Positions 1-8,523 of a stretch of 43,559 bases of DNA are shown here, in pieces. The notes under the pieces were generated by a model. The model had not been told where the DNA came from. It saw nothing but the letters and a program-made list of their open reading frames with translations, and made no database searches. Each line of letters starts with the position of its first letter. Position 1 is the stretch's first letter. The translations under genes and the position numbers were made by a program. Source of the DNA: Holophagaceae bacterium (GTDB lineage: Bacteria; Acidobacteriota; Holophagae; Holophagales; Holophagaceae); NCBI GenBank assembly GCA_009783055.1, contig WRHW01000013.1:1-43559 (forward strand). Reading direction: 5' to 3'.

Positions 1-655
1 TGAGGGCGAGGCTCTTTACATGGCATCGCACATCCATAACTGGAACGGACGCAGGTGCTACGTTCATCTTTACTACAATGCGGCGCGGGCAGCGGAGGAG
101 TTCGATGCCCTGACAAGGAAACTCATAGCTTGCAAGAAGGAATTGGAGGAAGGGAATAGGAAAGAGGCAAACGAGGATATGTATGAGCGGTTCTTTATCA
201 TAAAGAGCACGCCGAAACGTGGGCAGTCGGTGGCCTACAATGAGGCGGAAATCCAAAGGTATAGGAAACGATACGCCGGATTCTTTTGCATTCTGACGAA
301 TGTAAAGACTGACTCAGGGGATTTGCTGGAGCTTTACCGACGGAAGGAAGCTGTCGAGAACTGCTTCGATGACCTAAAAAACGGGCTGGACATGAAACGC
401 ATGAGGGTGCATTCGTCCCCTGCGATGGATGCCAGACTGTTCATACAGTTCATTGCATTGGCCCTGATAAGCAGAATCAGGATGGTAGCAAAGGGTCATG
501 ATGGTCTCAAACACAAGGGCGCAAGGGAAATAATTGAGGCTATGGAGTCTGTGGTGCGGATAACATTCGAGGGGAGGCGAAATGGCATAGTGACCGAGAC
601 CAGTCCCCTACAACGCAAAATCATCGAAACTTTCGGCCTCAAAATTGAACCATAG
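1..655 (+). mobile_element. Partial insertion sequence (right-hand part)
   Basis: The transposase fragment marks the right-hand portion of an insertion sequence whose left end is outside the window. I could not identify the terminal inverted repeat: bases 656-700 are AT-rich with a repeated TTTGGGAATTTGGG-like stretch but nothing to pair it with. The right boundary is therefore unknown and is placed at the gene end. Confidence 0.5.
2..655 (+). CDS. Transposase, C-terminal fragment (IS4/IS1634-like), cut by window edge
   Basis: The frame is open from base 2 with no start in the window, so this is the 3' part (217 codons) of a longer gene. The sequence shows Y-x2-K-x3-E-x6-K (YRRKEAVENCFDDLK) near residues 111-125, matching the Y-(2)-R-(3)-E-(6)-K signature around the last catalytic Glu of IS4-superfamily DDE transposases, with Lys in place of Arg. 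The next stretch (GLDMKRMRVHSS, then a hydrophobic segment) is typical of IS1634-type proteins. The catalytic Asp residues would lie upstream of the window. The reading frame is undisturbed to its TAG, so the copy may be intact. IS1634 versus another IS4 branch is an inference. Confidence 0.8.
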   Translation, partial: EGEALYMASHIHNWNGRRCYVHLYYNAARAAEEFDALTRKLIACKKELEEGNRKEANEDMYERFFIIKSTPKRGQSVAYNEAEIQRYRKRYAGFFCILTNVKTDSGDLLELYRRKEAVENCFDDLKNGLDMKRMRVHSSPAMDARLFIQFIALALISRIRMVAKGHDGLKHKGAREIIEAMESVVRITFEGRRNGIVTETSPLQRKIIETFGLKIEP

Positions 656-801
656 TTATACAATTTGGGAATTTGGGTTATGAAAATATCTTACTTATTG
701 TATGGTGAATTAATATATTTGGCTACCCTCCACTCATGTCTTTGGAATGTCCTGCGACAGTTATAAATGCCTTGGCAACTATGGACTACCAATAGCCAAA
801 C

Positions 802-810
802 TGCTATATT
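802..810 (+). promoter_or_regulatory. Extended -10 promoter element before the M16 pair
   Basis: TGCTATATT matches the extended -10 consensus TGnTATAAT. Transcription would start near 817, leaving about 38 nt of leader before the 855 ATG, which has an AGGAGG ribosome site at 845-850. A second, more distant candidate is TTGGGT (673-678), 17 bp, TATTGT (696-701), which could be an outward promoter near the IS end. Inferred from sequence only. Confidence 0.4.
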
Positions 811-854
811 ACCAAGGAGGGGATAATCGCCCTTGATTCGTTTTAGGAGGTAAT

Positions 855-2186
855 ATGCACGCCAAAACAATTATAAGTGCAATGTTGGTAGCAATTCCCA
901 TACTTTTTCAACCGCTCAATGCCCAAACCTTTGAGGTAAAGACCCATACCTTGAAAAATGGCATGAAGATTCTGGTTCAGGAAGATCATGGCATTCCCAA
1001 TGTTGCTTTTTATACCTTTTTCAGGATAGGCTCGCGCAACGAGAGGCCGGGAACTACTGGTATTTCCCACTTTTTTGAACACATGATGTTCAATGGAGCA
1101 AAAAAATATGGCCCGGGCGAGTTCGATCGTGTTATGGAAAACTTGGGTGGCAATAACAATGCTTACACCTCTAATAACATTACTGCATACCAGAATTGGT
1201 TCCCGTCCGGTAGTGTAACTCTAGAAAAAGTGTTTGAACTGGAAGCGGATCGCATAGCAGATCTCTCCTTTGATCCGCAAGCAATCGAATCTGAAAGAGG
1301 CGTAGTTGCCAATGAGCGGAGAATGAGTGTTGACAACAACAATGGTGGCATTCTGTATGAGCAATTCGAGGCAACCGCATATACGGCACATCCGTACATG
1401 TGGCCGGTAATCGGCTGGATGAGTGACATACAGAGTTGGACTATGGACGACCTAAAAAATCACTGGAAGATGGGCTATGCTCCCAATAATGCAACTCTGG
1501 TGGTTGTGGGCGATGTCACAGCAACGGAAGTAATCCGTTTGGCCGAAAAATACTTTGAGCCAATCCCTGCACGTGAACTTCCTCCCAAGGTGACAACAGT
1601 GGAACCACCTCAACTGGGCGAGAGGCGCACCACTGTACGTAAGCCTGCCCAATTGCCGATATTACTAATCGGATACCACGTACCTCAGACAAACCATCCC
1701 GATTATTATGCTCTGGATCTTTTGGATAGCATCCTCAGCTATGGAAATAGCTCACGACTACACCAGCGTTTTGTGGAAAAAGACCAGTTGGCTCTGGCCA
1801 TCGGTTCGGGCACAAGTTCCAATTTGGATCCTGGCCTGTTCACCTTTAGTATTCGCCCCAGGGCTGGCGTAGACCCTGCAGACTGTGAAAAGGCTCTCTA
1901 TGAAGAACTTGCAAAAATTGCTGAGGAATCAGTAACTGAGGCAGAGCTTACCAAGGCAAAAAATCAAGCTATGGCAGATTTTTATAGGTCTACCCAGACC
2001 ATCAATGGCAGGGGAAATACTCTGGGAACCTATGAAGTATTTACAGGCGACTATAAAAATTTATTCAATGTCAGCGCAGAAATGAACAAAGTTACCATTC
2101 AAGACATCCAGCGGATTGTTAAGGAATATTTCAAAGATACAAACCGCACTGTGGCAACACTGATTCCTGAAGGGACAGGGAAATGA
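855..2186 (+). CDS. Secreted M16-family zinc peptidase, catalytic subunit type
   Basis: A 443-aa protein with an N-terminal signal peptide (hydrophobic core, LNAQ cleavage site near residue 24). The inverted zinc motif HFFEH is at residues 72-76, and the third ligand Glu is in GVVANERR near residue 154, the usual distance downstream in pitrilysin/insulinase-family enzymes. The length fits a two-domain M16B half-protein that pairs with a second half. ATG is preceded by AGGAGG at 4-nt spacing. The stop overlaps the next start (ATGA), so the two M16 homologues are translationally coupled. Likely role: periplasmic or outer-envelope degradation of small unfolded peptides. The substrate cannot be read from sequence. 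Confidence 0.92.
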   Translation: MHAKTIISAMLVAIPILFQPLNAQTFEVKTHTLKNGMKILVQEDHGIPNVAFYTFFRIGSRNERPGTTGISHFFEHMMFNGAKKYGPGEFDRVMENLGGNNNAYTSNNITAYQNWFPSGSVTLEKVFELEADRIADLSFDPQAIESERGVVANERRMSVDNNNGGILYEQFEATAYTAHPYMWPVIGWMSDIQSWTMDDLKNHWKMGYAPNNATLVVVGDVTATEVIRLAEKYFEPIPARELPPKVTTVEPPQLGERRTTVRKPAQLPILLIGYHVPQTNHPDYYALDLLDSILSYGNSSRLHQRFVEKDQLALAIGSGTSSNLDPGLFTFSIRPRAGVDPADCEKALYEELAKIAEESVTEAELTKAKNQAMADFYRSTQTINGRGNTLGTYEVFTGDYKNLFNVSAEMNKVTIQDIQRIVKEYFKDTNRTVATLIPEGTGK

Positions 2187-3598
2187 AAAATATTATTAAA
2201 AACCTAGCTACGGCACTTTGCATAGCAGTTATTAGCCAAATCATCATCTCTGTTCCAAGCATGGCGCAGACCCAAGGTGTTAAATTGCCTCCATACAAAA
2301 AAGCCATCCTCAAAAATGGCATGACGGTAGTAATGATGGAGCAACACAAGGTGCCGCTGATTGATATCCAATTGACATTTAGGACAGGTTCTACCTCCGA
2401 TCCTGTTGGCAAGGAAGGCGTGGCCGCCATGACAGCGAATCTTTTGCGCAAGGGTACAAAAAACAAGAATTCCTTGCAAATTTCGGAAGCACTTGACTTT
2501 ATGGGTGCTCGTTTTGGTGGTGGAGCCGGTCAGGAATCCATAGTCAATATTGCACAGTTTATGTCTAAGGATATTTCTAAGGGTTTGGAACTTTGTGCAG
2601 AGCTGATCATGCAACCTACTTTTCCGGAGGACGAATTTACAAAACTCCAGGCTCAGACACTCGATAGCATCAAGGCATCGAGAGACAGTGCCCAAGGGGT
2701 TTTAGGTCGTTATTATAGCGCATTCTTATTTGGCTCGCATCCTTATGGCCGCAATACAGATGAAAAGTCTATCGCTTCGATTACACACAGCGACATCATT
2801 GAATGCCACGCTTCAAACTATGTGCCTTCCAACGCCATTCTTGTAGTAGTCGGCGATTTCAAGACCGCGGACATGGAAAAGATGATTAATGCCTCCTTTG
2901 GTTCCTGGAAGTCCTCAGGCAAGCCTCCGGCAGTCAATCTGCCACAGCCTACGCCTGTCAAAGGCAATAAGTTGTTACTGGTAGACAAGCCCGATGCCAC
3001 TCAGACCTATTTCATCATCGGCAATACCGGAGTCGCCAGAAATAACCCTGACCGCGTGGCGATACAGGTGGTTAATACATTGTTTGGCGGGCGTTTCACT
3101 TCGATGATTAATACCGCACTAAGGATCAAGTCTGGCCTCACCTATGGCGCGAACGCTGGTTTTGGCATGAATGGCAAAGTGGCGGGAACATTTTCCATCA
3201 GTAGCTACACGGCTAACGCTACTACAGAAAAGGCTCTTGAGCTAGCCATCGAGACGCTGAAGGAGCTACATGATAAAGGTTTCACTGCTGAAGAGTTGGA
3301 ATCGGCTAAGATATATATCAAAGGGACATATCCAACATCCAACTTTGAAACTAATGGTCAATTAGCTGGACGGCTGACAGACTTAGTGCTACATAATCTA
3401 TCTGACTCGGATGTGAACGACTACTTCAAGAAGGTTGACGCTGTAACACCTGCAGATGCCAGGCGCATAATCAATACCTACTACCCTTTGAATGACCTAT
3501 GCTTTGTATTGGTTGGTAAAGCTGAGGAAATTCGCCCTGTCGCAGAAAAATTTTCCAGCAATATTACTGTCAAATCTATCTCTGGACCAGGGTTTTAG
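2183..3598 (+). CDS. M16-family peptidase homologue lacking the zinc motif (partner subunit)
   Basis: A 471-aa protein with a signal peptide ending at SMAQ (about residue 29) and the M16 fold pattern: N-terminal LKNGMTVVMMEQHKVP, and LVVVGDF near the end of the first domain. Where the upstream gene has HFFEH this protein reads AAMTANLL, so the metal ligands are missing. Catalytic/non-catalytic M16 pairs are well known (mitochondrial processing peptidase, bacterial M16B pairs), where the inactive half shapes the chamber. The 4-bp overlap with the catalytic gene supports equal expression as a heterodimer. Family call is firm; heterodimer formation is inferred. Confidence 0.9.
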   Translation: MKNIIKNLATALCIAVISQIIISVPSMAQTQGVKLPPYKKAILKNGMTVVMMEQHKVPLIDIQLTFRTGSTSDPVGKEGVAAMTANLLRKGTKNKNSLQISEALDFMGARFGGGAGQESIVNIAQFMSKDISKGLELCAELIMQPTFPEDEFTKLQAQTLDSIKASRDSAQGVLGRYYSAFLFGSHPYGRNTDEKSIASITHSDIIECHASNYVPSNAILVVVGDFKTADMEKMINASFGSWKSSGKPPAVNLPQPTPVKGNKLLLVDKPDATQTYFIIGNTGVARNNPDRVAIQVVNTLFGGRFTSMINTALRIKSGLTYGANAGFGMNGKVAGTFSISSYTANATTEKALELAIETLKELHDKGFTAEELESAKIYIKGTYPTSNFETNGQLAGRLTDLVLHNLSDSDVNDYFKKVDAVTPADARRIINTYYPLNDLCFVLVGKAEEIRPVAEKFSSNITVKSISGPGF

Positions 3599-3737
3599 GA
3601 ATATTTTTTGGGGCTAGGTGTTGCCAGATGTGTTTTGGCACACGTGACCGTGCTTTTCATATATGTGAACAATAATCAGAATTGTAGAAAGACACAAGAA
3701 ATCGAGACCGTTTTGGAATACCAAATTAACTTTCTCT

Positions 3738-3752
3738 CCCACCCATGGTGGG
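3738..3752 (+). terminator. Weak terminator-like hairpin after the M16 pair
   Basis: CCCACC (3738-3743) pairs with GGTGGG (3747-3752) across a 3-nt loop, followed a few bases later by ATTTT. The U-tract is short and offset, so termination would be inefficient; partial read-through into the 3795 gene is possible. Confidence 0.3.
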
Positions 3753-3794
3753 GGCATTTTACAGTATTTTTCTACTGCAGAAAGGACAAGCACA

Positions 3795-4040
3795 ATGGAA
3801 AACTTTATCGAAACGGTAAAGAGGCATTACAAGGAGACAAATGAAAAGTGGGCAAATCACGCCCTTGGCATTGCCTGTATATTTATGATTTATGGACTTG
3901 GCAGACTCATAACACATTGCATACTCAGAATATCCTTTGGGTCACAGGAAAAAATAGCATGGTATTTCGTCTTAATCGTCACCATTGCCCTTATATATTT
4001 CCCATTCATGCTACTCATCAAAATCCTGTTCAAGGAATAG
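3795..4040 (+). CDS. Small two-helix membrane protein, unknown function
   Basis: An 81-aa protein not recognised as a known family. It has a short charged N-terminus (MENFIETVKRHYKETNEKW) followed by two hydrophobic stretches, about residues 22-43 (IACIFMIYGLGRLI) and 55-78 (WYFVLIVTIALIYFPFMLL), so a two-pass inner-membrane protein is likely. The ATG is preceded by AAAGGA (3781-3786) at 8-nt spacing. The next gene starts 7 bp after its stop, so they probably form one transcript with a beta-barrel-like protein. No function assigned. Confidence 0.6.
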   Translation: MENFIETVKRHYKETNEKWANHALGIACIFMIYGLGRLITHCILRISFGSQEKIAWYFVLIVTIALIYFPFMLLIKILFKE

Positions 4041-4047
4041 GCAAGAT

Positions 4048-4713
4048 ATGAAAGAGACTGGCAGTCGTTGCAATGCCCTATCTTGGATTTTGACAGCAAA
4101 ATTTTTTTTGCATTTCTTCTTTCTGCCCTGCCTACTGGCTCAATCCAGTCCCACTAGCACCAATTACAAGCCCCCGATTTGGGATTATGCTGTCGGAGTG
4201 ACATCATCAATATTATCAAAAGCTTTTTTGGGAGACATCACAAATAGGTCCCCCAGCCTTGGGGCGTTTTTTGAGGCTCGCCAAAGCATTGAGCGAAATG
4301 TGGTTTGGTTGCGCTATAGAACAAGTTACGATAATTGGAGAAACCAGCCATTAATAGGTAATCCAGCAATCAGGAGTGATGTTACACGATTTACAGCAAC
4401 TGCAGGGTTGGTCGTCGATGTTTGGAATGGGAGAGGGGGCAAAGCTGGTCAGAGTTATTTCTGTCTGGATGTAGGCGGTACTCGCTGGGATATTACATCA
4501 CTATGCCTTTTGTCAGGACACTACACCGCAACCAAATTTGTTACATCTCTTAGTTGGGGATGGGAGCTTTACGAGCATTTGTTTTTGGAGCTTGGGTTTG
4601 GAGTTGGGGGGTATATTAACAAAGAACAGATCGATGAGGCAGTTTTGGTCGACTATGATGGTATCCCATCTATCTACGGCGGGTTTTCATTCATTGTCGG
4701 CTGGAGGTTTTGA
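4048..4713 (+). CDS. Putative outer-membrane beta-barrel protein, unknown family
   Basis: The 4048 ATG is chosen over an upstream in-frame start at 3985, which would overlap the preceding gene and place a non-signal sequence before the leader. From 4048 the protein is 221 aa with a signal peptide (basic start, FFLHFFFLPCLLAQ). The mature part alternates polar and aromatic residues in beta-strand fashion, with Gly-rich segments (LELGFGVGGY, YGGFSFIVGW), and ends in Trp-Arg-Phe. A C-terminal Phe is typical of BAM-inserted barrels. Size suggests 8-10 strands. It sits 7 bp after the small membrane protein gene. No family recognised; the barrel call is inference from composition and terminus. Confidence 0.6.
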   Translation: MKETGSRCNALSWILTAKFFLHFFFLPCLLAQSSPTSTNYKPPIWDYAVGVTSSILSKAFLGDITNRSPSLGAFFEARQSIERNVVWLRYRTSYDNWRNQPLIGNPAIRSDVTRFTATAGLVVDVWNGRGGKAGQSYFCLDVGGTRWDITSLCLLSGHYTATKFVTSLSWGWELYEHLFLELGFGVGGYINKEQIDEAVLVDYDGIPSIYGGFSFIVGWRF

Positions 4714-4748
4714 AATTAGCTCGACTATAATATACCAGTAATAACAAG

Positions 4749-5324
4749 TCACTGAACCCTTACGGGTACTGCATCGTAGCCTAAAATCTGGAGCCTGGAG
4801 ATACGTGAGTCTAGTTCTGCTCTGGTTCCAGCCCAGTCAAGCTGTACTTTAAATAGTCCATCAGCAGAGACAATTTTTGCGGGCATTCCCTGTGCCCTGA
4901 GTTGGTCAGAGATTTGTTTTGCCCTGTCCCTGTCCCCAGAAGCGATCACTTGGGCAGTGTACCTTTCTCCAGTTTGTTGAGAGATAGGCGTTTGCGGGGG
5001 TGTTGATGTAACTGCTGGTAAGGTTGCAGAAACAGTAGATGGCGTTTGTGGCTCTGATGTTGCTTGCTTTGCTTGAGCATTTTGTTGAGTTTCAGGTTTG
5101 GACCGGTCGTTGCGCTTTGACTGGTCGCTATTTTCTATTGATTCAAACAACTTAAGCTGTTGATCCAGTGGCTCGCCAAGCTCTTTCAACTGCTCATCGA
5201 GGCTTTTAACCTTAACGTTATTACGTGTCAGACTCTTTTTGCCGACTTGAACCCCGATTACATAGCAAAATGTCAACAAACCCACTCCCATCGCAGTGGC
5301 AACATAAATACTTTGGCGACTCAT
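4749..5324 (-). CDS. Membrane-anchored SPOR-domain protein
   Basis: A 191-aa protein: one transmembrane helix near residues 6-24 (YVATAMGVGLLTFCYVIGV), a long Pro/Thr/Gln-rich low-complexity linker (about 65-125), and a C-terminal domain (about 125-191; RYTAQVIASGDRDRAKQIS, then VQLDWAG) with the SPOR pattern. SPOR domains bind glycan strands stripped of stem peptides, usually at the division septum. An in-frame ATG at 5354 exists, but the candidate promoter at 5371-5399 would start RNA about 10 nt before it; the 5324 ATG leaves a normal leader, so it is preferred. Neither start has a good ribosome site. Confidence 0.8.
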   Translation of the reverse strand: MSRQSIYVATAMGVGLLTFCYVIGVQVGKKSLTRNNVKVKSLDEQLKELGEPLDQQLKLFESIENSDQSKRNDRSKPETQQNAQAKQATSEPQTPSTVSATLPAVTSTPPQTPISQQTGERYTAQVIASGDRDRAKQISDQLRAQGMPAKIVSADGLFKVQLDWAGTRAELDSRISRLQILGYDAVPVRVQ

Positions 5325-5370
5325 GGTGATGAAATGGGAATCTCGATCAGGCATCTTGAAATTTTACCTA

Positions 5371-5399
5371 GTAATATTGTTGAAAAATAAAAATTGCAA
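5371..5399 (-). promoter_or_regulatory. Candidate sigma70-type promoter for the SPOR gene
   Basis: On the minus strand TTGCAA (5399-5394), a 17-bp spacer, then TATTAC (5376-5371). The predicted start of transcription is near 5364. It lies in the 58-bp gap after the RND permease gene, so the SPOR gene can be expressed independently of the efflux operon. Confidence 0.4.
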
Positions 5400-5412
5400 C
5401 CCGTTACCAAAA

Positions 5413-8400
5413 TTATTTGTTTTCGACACCATGTAGGCTAACCGCTGTTGCCTGCTTTTCTCTTTGCCAGAACCGAGTCCAACCCGCCTTTAATCTGGCC
5501 ATGTAGAGATAGACTACAGGTGTTGTATATAGGGTAAGCATTTGGCTAAACACTAGGCCTCCAACTATAGAAATACCAAGTGGTCGCCTAAATTCTGAAC
5601 CTGTTCCAGTTCCCAATGCAAGCGGAAGTCCGCCCAGTAATGCGGCGGTGGTGGTCATAATGATTGGGCGGAAGCGCAATAGACAGGCTTTGAATATCGC
5701 CTGTTCGGGGGTGGCGTTTTCATTCCTCTCAACGGCTAGGGCAAAGTCCACCATCAAAATTGCGTTTTTCTTTACGATTCCGATCAATAAAATAATGCCG
5801 ATAAGTGCTATTACGCTTAGCTCTGTCTTGAAGGCCAGCAAAGCCAAGAGTGCCCCTACACCTGCAGAAGGTAAGGCTGATAATATAGTTAGTGGATGTA
5901 TCAGGCTTTCATATAACATACCCAACACAATATATACAGTCAATAATGCGGCGGCTATTAGGAGGGGCTGGTTTGATAGTGAGTCCTGAAAGGCGCGTGC
6001 AGTACCCATGAAGGTGCCTCTGATAGTGCCTGGCATCATTTCGTGATCCTGTGCCTTTTGAATAGCGTCTACCGCATCGCCGAGGGAATATCCTTGGGCT
6101 AGATTAAAGGAAAATGTAATTGCAGGGAGCGTGCCCTGATGACTGATAGATAGAGATGTGTTTTTTCGTTCTAGCTTAGTAAATGCACTCAGGGGAACAA
6201 GTTTTCCATTAGTTGAACGCACGTAAATGTAATCTAGACCATCCGGCGTTTGGGCATATTCGGGCGAAACACTCATCACTACTCGGTATTGGTTTAGGGC
6301 CATGTACATGGTTGAAACATATCTCTGTCCAAAAGCGTCATATAGCGTAGCGTCTATGGACTGTGGAGAGATGCCCAGCCTAGCGGCAGTTTCACGGTCG
6401 ATCACCAAGCTAGCTTGGAGGCCTCTATTTTGCTGATCTGTATTTACGTCTGTAAGCTCCGGCAAGGATCGGAAAACTGTCAGCAACCTAGGTGCCCACT
6501 CAAATAGCTCATTGGCATCGTCCCCTTGGATGGTGTATTGGTATAGTGCACCTCCGCCCATACGTCCACCAACCCTAATGTCTTGCACGCTCTGGAGAAA
6601 CATGTTTGCCCCTGGTATCGGTGCGGCCTTCGCCCTCAACCTCGCTATTACTTGGTCAGCGGTTGCAGTCCTTTCTTTTTTTGGTTTTAGAGCAATTGTC
6701 ACCCTGCCAGAGTTACCTGTGCCAGCAGTAACAGAAACGTGTTCCACCGCTGGGTCAGCGGCGATGATGTCAACATATTGAGGTAGCATTTTTGATAGCG
6801 CGGCAAAGCTGATGTCTTGAGATGCCTGGATATTGCCTTGCAAGCGCCCAGTGTCCTGTTGCGGGAAAAAGCCCTTTGGAACATAAATATATAGCCCAAC
6901 AGTAGAAAACATCGCCAAAACCGTGACGGAAATGATAATGCGTTGATGGCGGAAAACCCATGCGAGGGAGCGTTCATACCTACCTTTGATGTTATTCAAC
7001 AATGACTCTGTTGCGCGAGACAGTCTACCACGATTTTCAGGCGACTTGCGGCGGAGTAGCCTAGAGCAAAGCATTGGTGTTGTAGTAAGTGAGAGCGTCA
7101 TCGAGATGACAATGGCAATTGAAAGAGTAATGGCAAATTCGCGGAAAAGTCGTCCTACAATTCCTCCCATCATCAGGATTGGGATAAAGACCGCTACAAG
7201 AGAAATACTAATTGATACCAGTGTGGAACCAATTTCTTTTGCACCATGGAGTGCGGCCTGCATGGGAGACTTGCCACCCTCGATGTGTCTGGTAAGGTTT
7301 TCAACAACCACGATGGCATCGTCCACCACAAAGACAATAGCTATGGTCAGTGCCATTAACGAGAGATTGTCGATGCTGAAACCAAATAGATACATTACCC
7401 CAAAGGTACCAACAAGTGTTACAGGAACAACAACCATTGGAACCAGCGTTGACCGCCAATCCCTTAGAAAAATAAAAACGACAAGTATCACGAGAGTAAT
7501 AGAGAGCAAGAGGGTACGTTGCACATCTGCCACAGATGCCCTAATGGTGCGAGTAGAGTCCATAAAAACCTGTAAGTCTACTGATGGGGGAAGCACCGCC
7601 TGTAGCTCCGGCAAAATTGCCCTAATACGGTCTACTGTCTCAATAATATTGGCTCCAGGCTGTCGGAACACAGTCACTGTTATAGCAGGGCCACTTTCTG
7701 TCAGGCCAATATTCCTCAAGTCTTGAACCGAATCAGACACTTTGGCAACCTGGTTCAAACGTAGTGCGGCACCATCCTTATAGCGAATGATAATGTTTCC
7801 ATAATCTTCGGCCTTAAAGATTTTATCTGTAACATCAATTGACCATGTAGACTTACCGTCTGAAATATCTCCCGTTGGTCGATTAATATTTGACATAGAA
7901 ATGGCAGAACGCACGTCTTCCAGCGATAGGCCGTGACTATTAATCACTGTAGGATTTACCTCTGCCCTTACAGCAGGGAGTGCTCCGCCCATGATGAATA
8001 CACGGCCAACTCCCGGAACTTGGGAAATTTTCTGCTGGAGGATATTGCTTCCAACATCGTACATTACGGTTCGGGGTATAACGTCTGAAGTAAGCAACAG
8101 CATCATTACAGGTGAATCAGCCGGATTTGCCTTTCTATACCCCGGATTGCTGGGGAGATTTGCCGGAAGTTGACTCCTAGCCGCATTGATGGCCGCTTGC
8201 ACCTCGCGTCCAGCGGCATCAATATTGCGATCCAAGTCAAATTGCAGGGTGACGTTGGATGACCCCAGCGAACTACTGCTGGTCATTTCAGATATACCGG
8301 CAATTCTGCCAAACTGCCTCTCCAGTGGAGTAGCAACAGAAGATGCCATAGTCTCTGGGCTTGCACCTGGTAGGCCTGCATAGACTTGGATGGTCGGAAA

Positions 8401-8523
8401 ATCCACTTGGGGTAGTGGCGCAACAGGCAAAAATCGATATGAGATTATTCCAGCGAGGGCAATCGCTACAGTTAGTAGCGAAGTTGCAACCGGACGCTTG
8501 ATGAATACAGAAGAAAAACTCAC
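5413..8523 (-). CDS. mdtC: RND multidrug efflux permease, MdtC-like
   Basis: A 1036-aa protein of the HAE-1/AcrB-MdtBC superfamily at full normal length. It has an N-terminal transmembrane segment, conserved [17 protein letters not shown] after TM1, the QPGAN porter motif at 288-292, and the proton-relay pair Asp401-Asp402 in TM4 ([11 protein letters not shown]). The two large periplasmic loops and twelve TM helices are in the usual order. The start is GTG at 8523 with a strong GGAGGAAGG site, overlapping the stop of the previous permease (GTGA). It is the last gene of a three-gene efflux operon. In E. coli, MdtB and MdtC form a mixed trimer in which MdtC is the substrate-binding unit; assigning B versus C here rests on gene order. 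Confidence 0.88.
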   Translation of the reverse strand: MSFSSVFIKRPVATSLLTVAIALAGIISYRFLPVAPLPQVDFPTIQVYAGLPGASPETMASSVATPLERQFGRIAGISEMTSSSSLGSSNVTLQFDLDRNIDAAGREVQAAINAARSQLPANLPSNPGYRKANPADSPVMMLLLTSDVIPRTVMYDVGSNILQQKISQVPGVGRVFIMGGALPAVRAEVNPTVINSHGLSLEDVRSAISMSNINRPTGDISDGKSTWSIDVTDKIFKAEDYGNIIIRYKDGAALRLNQVAKVSDSVQDLRNIGLTESGPAITVTVFRQPGANIIETVDRIRAILPELQAVLPPSVDLQVFMDSTRTIRASVADVQRTLLLSITLVILVVFIFLRDWRSTLVPMVVVPVTLVGTFGVMYLFGFSIDNLSLMALTIAIVFVVDDAIVVVENLTRHIEGGKSPMQAALHGAKEIGSTLVSISISLVAVFIPILMMGGIVGRLFREFAITLSIAIVISMTLSLTTTPMLCSRLLRRKSPENRGRLSRATESLLNNIKGRYERSLAWVFRHQRIIISVTVLAMFSTVGLYIYVPKGFFPQQDTGRLQGNIQASQDISFAALSKMLPQYVDIIAADPAVEHVSVTAGTGNSGRVTIALKPKKERTATADQVIARLRAKAAPIPGANMFLQSVQDIRVGGRMGGGALYQYTIQGDDANELFEWAPRLLTVFRSLPELTDVNTDQQNRGLQASLVIDRETAARLGISPQSIDATLYDAFGQRYVSTMYMALNQYRVVMSVSPEYAQTPDGLDYIYVRSTNGKLVPLSAFTKLERKNTSLSISHQGTLPAITFSFNLAQGYSLGDAVDAIQKAQDHEMMPGTIRGTFMGTARAFQDSLSNQPLLIAAALLTVYIVLGMLYESLIHPLTILSALPSAGVGALLALLAFKTELSVIALIGIILLIGIVKKNAILMVDFALAVERNENATPEQAIFKACLLRFRPIIMTTTAALLGGLPLALGTGTGSEFRRPLGISIVGGLVFSQMLTLYTTPVVYLYMARLKAGWTRFWQREKQATAVSLHGVENK

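Noticed and set aside
3608-3844. A 78-codon open frame after the M16 pair.
   Set aside because: No ribosome site, unremarkable sequence, crosses a hairpin and overlaps the better supported small membrane protein gene.
6986-7726. A 246-codon open frame on the plus strand.
   Set aside because: It is antisense to the MdtC-like permease, has Ser/Thr-rich composition typical of a shadow frame, and lacks a ribosome site and recognisable motif.
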